This document shows positions 63,352 through 64,000 of a stretch of 64,000 nucleotides of DNA, piece by piece. This stretch comes from Gracilaria vermiculophylla (lineage: Eukaryota > Rhodophyta > Florideophyceae > Gracilariales > Gracilariaceae). Under the pieces are notes generated by a model, which saw only the letters and a program-made list of their open reading frames with translations, searched no databases and was not told where the DNA came from. The stretch is from contig JAHNZQ020000277.1 in assembly GCA_019155205.2 (NCBI GenBank), forward strand, positions 1,208,272-1,272,271, read 5' to 3'. A program made the translations under genes and the position numbers. Position 1 is the first letter of the stretch, and each line of letters begins with the position of its first letter.

Positions 63352-64000
63352 ATGCTTGCGCAACTATTGCTCGTCTCCGTTCTTGTCTTTTACATCCTGT
63401 TACCATCGCACACCGTGAGAAGAATATCATCTAAAGCATCATTAACATCCGTATCGGAAATTGGATTGAAAGTTATCTCAAGTGTGTCCAGTGCTGCCTC
63501 GTCTGTCATTAGAGATAAAGTGACAGAGAATGGAGTGGGCATAGTAGCCGCGTGTATGAACCGCCAAGAAACCCTTGAAAAAGTCCTTCCTACCTGGCTT
63601 GCTGTAGAAGGAATAGACGAAATTATTATCGTTGACTGGGGAAGTGACCCGCCACTAAGAGCGATAGTTAAACCTGAGCAGGATCCACGGCTTCACTTAT
63701 ATCGCGTGAACAAAGAGAATTCATGGGTACTTTCTCGTGCGTACAATCTTGCGCTGAATAAGTCGACAAAAGAACATATCATCAGAACTGATTGCGACTA
63801 TTCATTAGATCCAAAAATTCTGGAAGCCCACAATCTGAGTGAAACCGATTCCGGCTTTTTCTCAGGAAATTGGGAGCTTGCAAGGAATGAGAATGAAGTT
63901 CACTTAAATGGAGCAATGGTTATGAAAAGAGCAGCATTTTGGAATGTTGGAGGTTATGACGAACGAATTCAAACCTATGGATGGGATGATGAAGACCTGT
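63352..64000 (+). CDS. Glycosyltransferase family 2-type enzyme, 5' part (cut by window edge)
   Basis: The open frame runs from ATG 63352 to the window end without a stop, giving 216 residues of an incomplete gene. The N-terminus MLAQLLLVSVLVFYILLP is a type II membrane anchor of Golgi-enzyme type. The lumenal part begins GVGIVAACMNRQETLEKVLP, a GT-A start of family 2. EIIIVDWGSDPP follows, then a probable nucleotide-sugar/metal-binding DCD in IIRTDCDYSLD. The last visible part, GGYDERIQTYGWDDEDL, matches the WxxEDxD-type acceptor motif of galactosyltransferase C-terminal domains, where WDDEDL is probably catalytic. Likely role: adding a sugar to cell-wall or secreted glycans; the acceptor is not known. 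It does not resemble the neighbours in function. Confidence 0.8.
   Translation, partial: MLAQLLLVSVLVFYILLPSHTVRRISSKASLTSVSEIGLKVISSVSSAASSVIRDKVTENGVGIVAACMNRQETLEKVLPTWLAVEGIDEIIIVDWGSDPPLRAIVKPEQDPRLHLYRVNKENSWVLSRAYNLALNKSTKEHIIRTDCDYSLDPKILEAHNLSETDSGFFSGNWELARNENEVHLNGAMVMKRAAFWNVGGYDERIQTYGWDDEDL

Overview
This is a gene-dense stretch of an intron-poor eukaryotic nuclear genome, most likely from a multicellular (florideophyte-type) red alga. Four observations point that way. Most genes are single open reading frames, and the ten introns I place are mostly short GT-AG introns of about 80-130 bp. There are organelle-targeted photosynthesis genes (a lumenal CYP38/TLP40-type cyclophilin, an HCF107/MBB1-type HAT-repeat protein, ClpS). 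The nuclear uL3 copy has a mitochondrial-type presequence, as expected where plastids keep their own rpl3. The EF-1alpha reads as a red-algal type. The species assignment is inference.

Layout. 1-5.2 kb: mostly gene-free, with a long perfect-type hairpin at 130-203 and an EAPP homologue (1.7-2.3 kb, minus). 5.2-15.2 kb: VPS18, a bZIP-like gene, a CpG-dense island, UBC13, CYP38 (three exons, minus), a circularly permuted tRNA-Gly(UCC) gene, and UBA3. 15.3-23.4 kb: AP-3 delta (minus), a tiny bL33m gene, a stand-alone HisI, uL3m, a CDV3-like gene and a RAP1-like telomere protein. 23.4-37 kb: a GC-rich minisatellite, a four-finger C2H2 gene, a plastid S1-domain protein, NOC3, an Enhancer-of-zeste/PRC2 methyltransferase and the HCF107/MBB1-like gene. 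37-44 kb: a gene-poor stretch, a secreted VWA protein with a 36-bp coding minisatellite, and glyoxalase II. 44-56 kb: a 2195-residue HEATR5/Laa1-like gene, then a translation cluster (eL33, uS11, uS17, EF-1alpha) built as two divergent pairs. 56-64 kb: a protein with two starch-binding-type modules, RNase Z, a tRNA-like Pol III element, ClpS, and a family-2-type glycosyltransferase cut by the window edge.

The most notable feature is the permuted tRNA gene at 13654-13729. The 3' half of a tRNA-Gly(UCC) lies five bases upstream of its 5' half. When rejoined at position 37/38, acceptor, D, anticodon and T stems all pair. Permuted nuclear tRNA genes are known from the unicellular red alga Cyanidioschyzon and from some green algae. 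To my knowledge they are not established in seaweed-type red algae.

Many neighbours are divergent pairs sharing short GC-rich promoters. Functional themes recur: endolysosomal trafficking (VPS18, AP-3 delta, HEATR5), ubiquitin-family conjugation (UBC13, UBA3), cytosolic and organellar translation, plastid maintenance, and chromatin/telomere control (E(z), RAP1-like).
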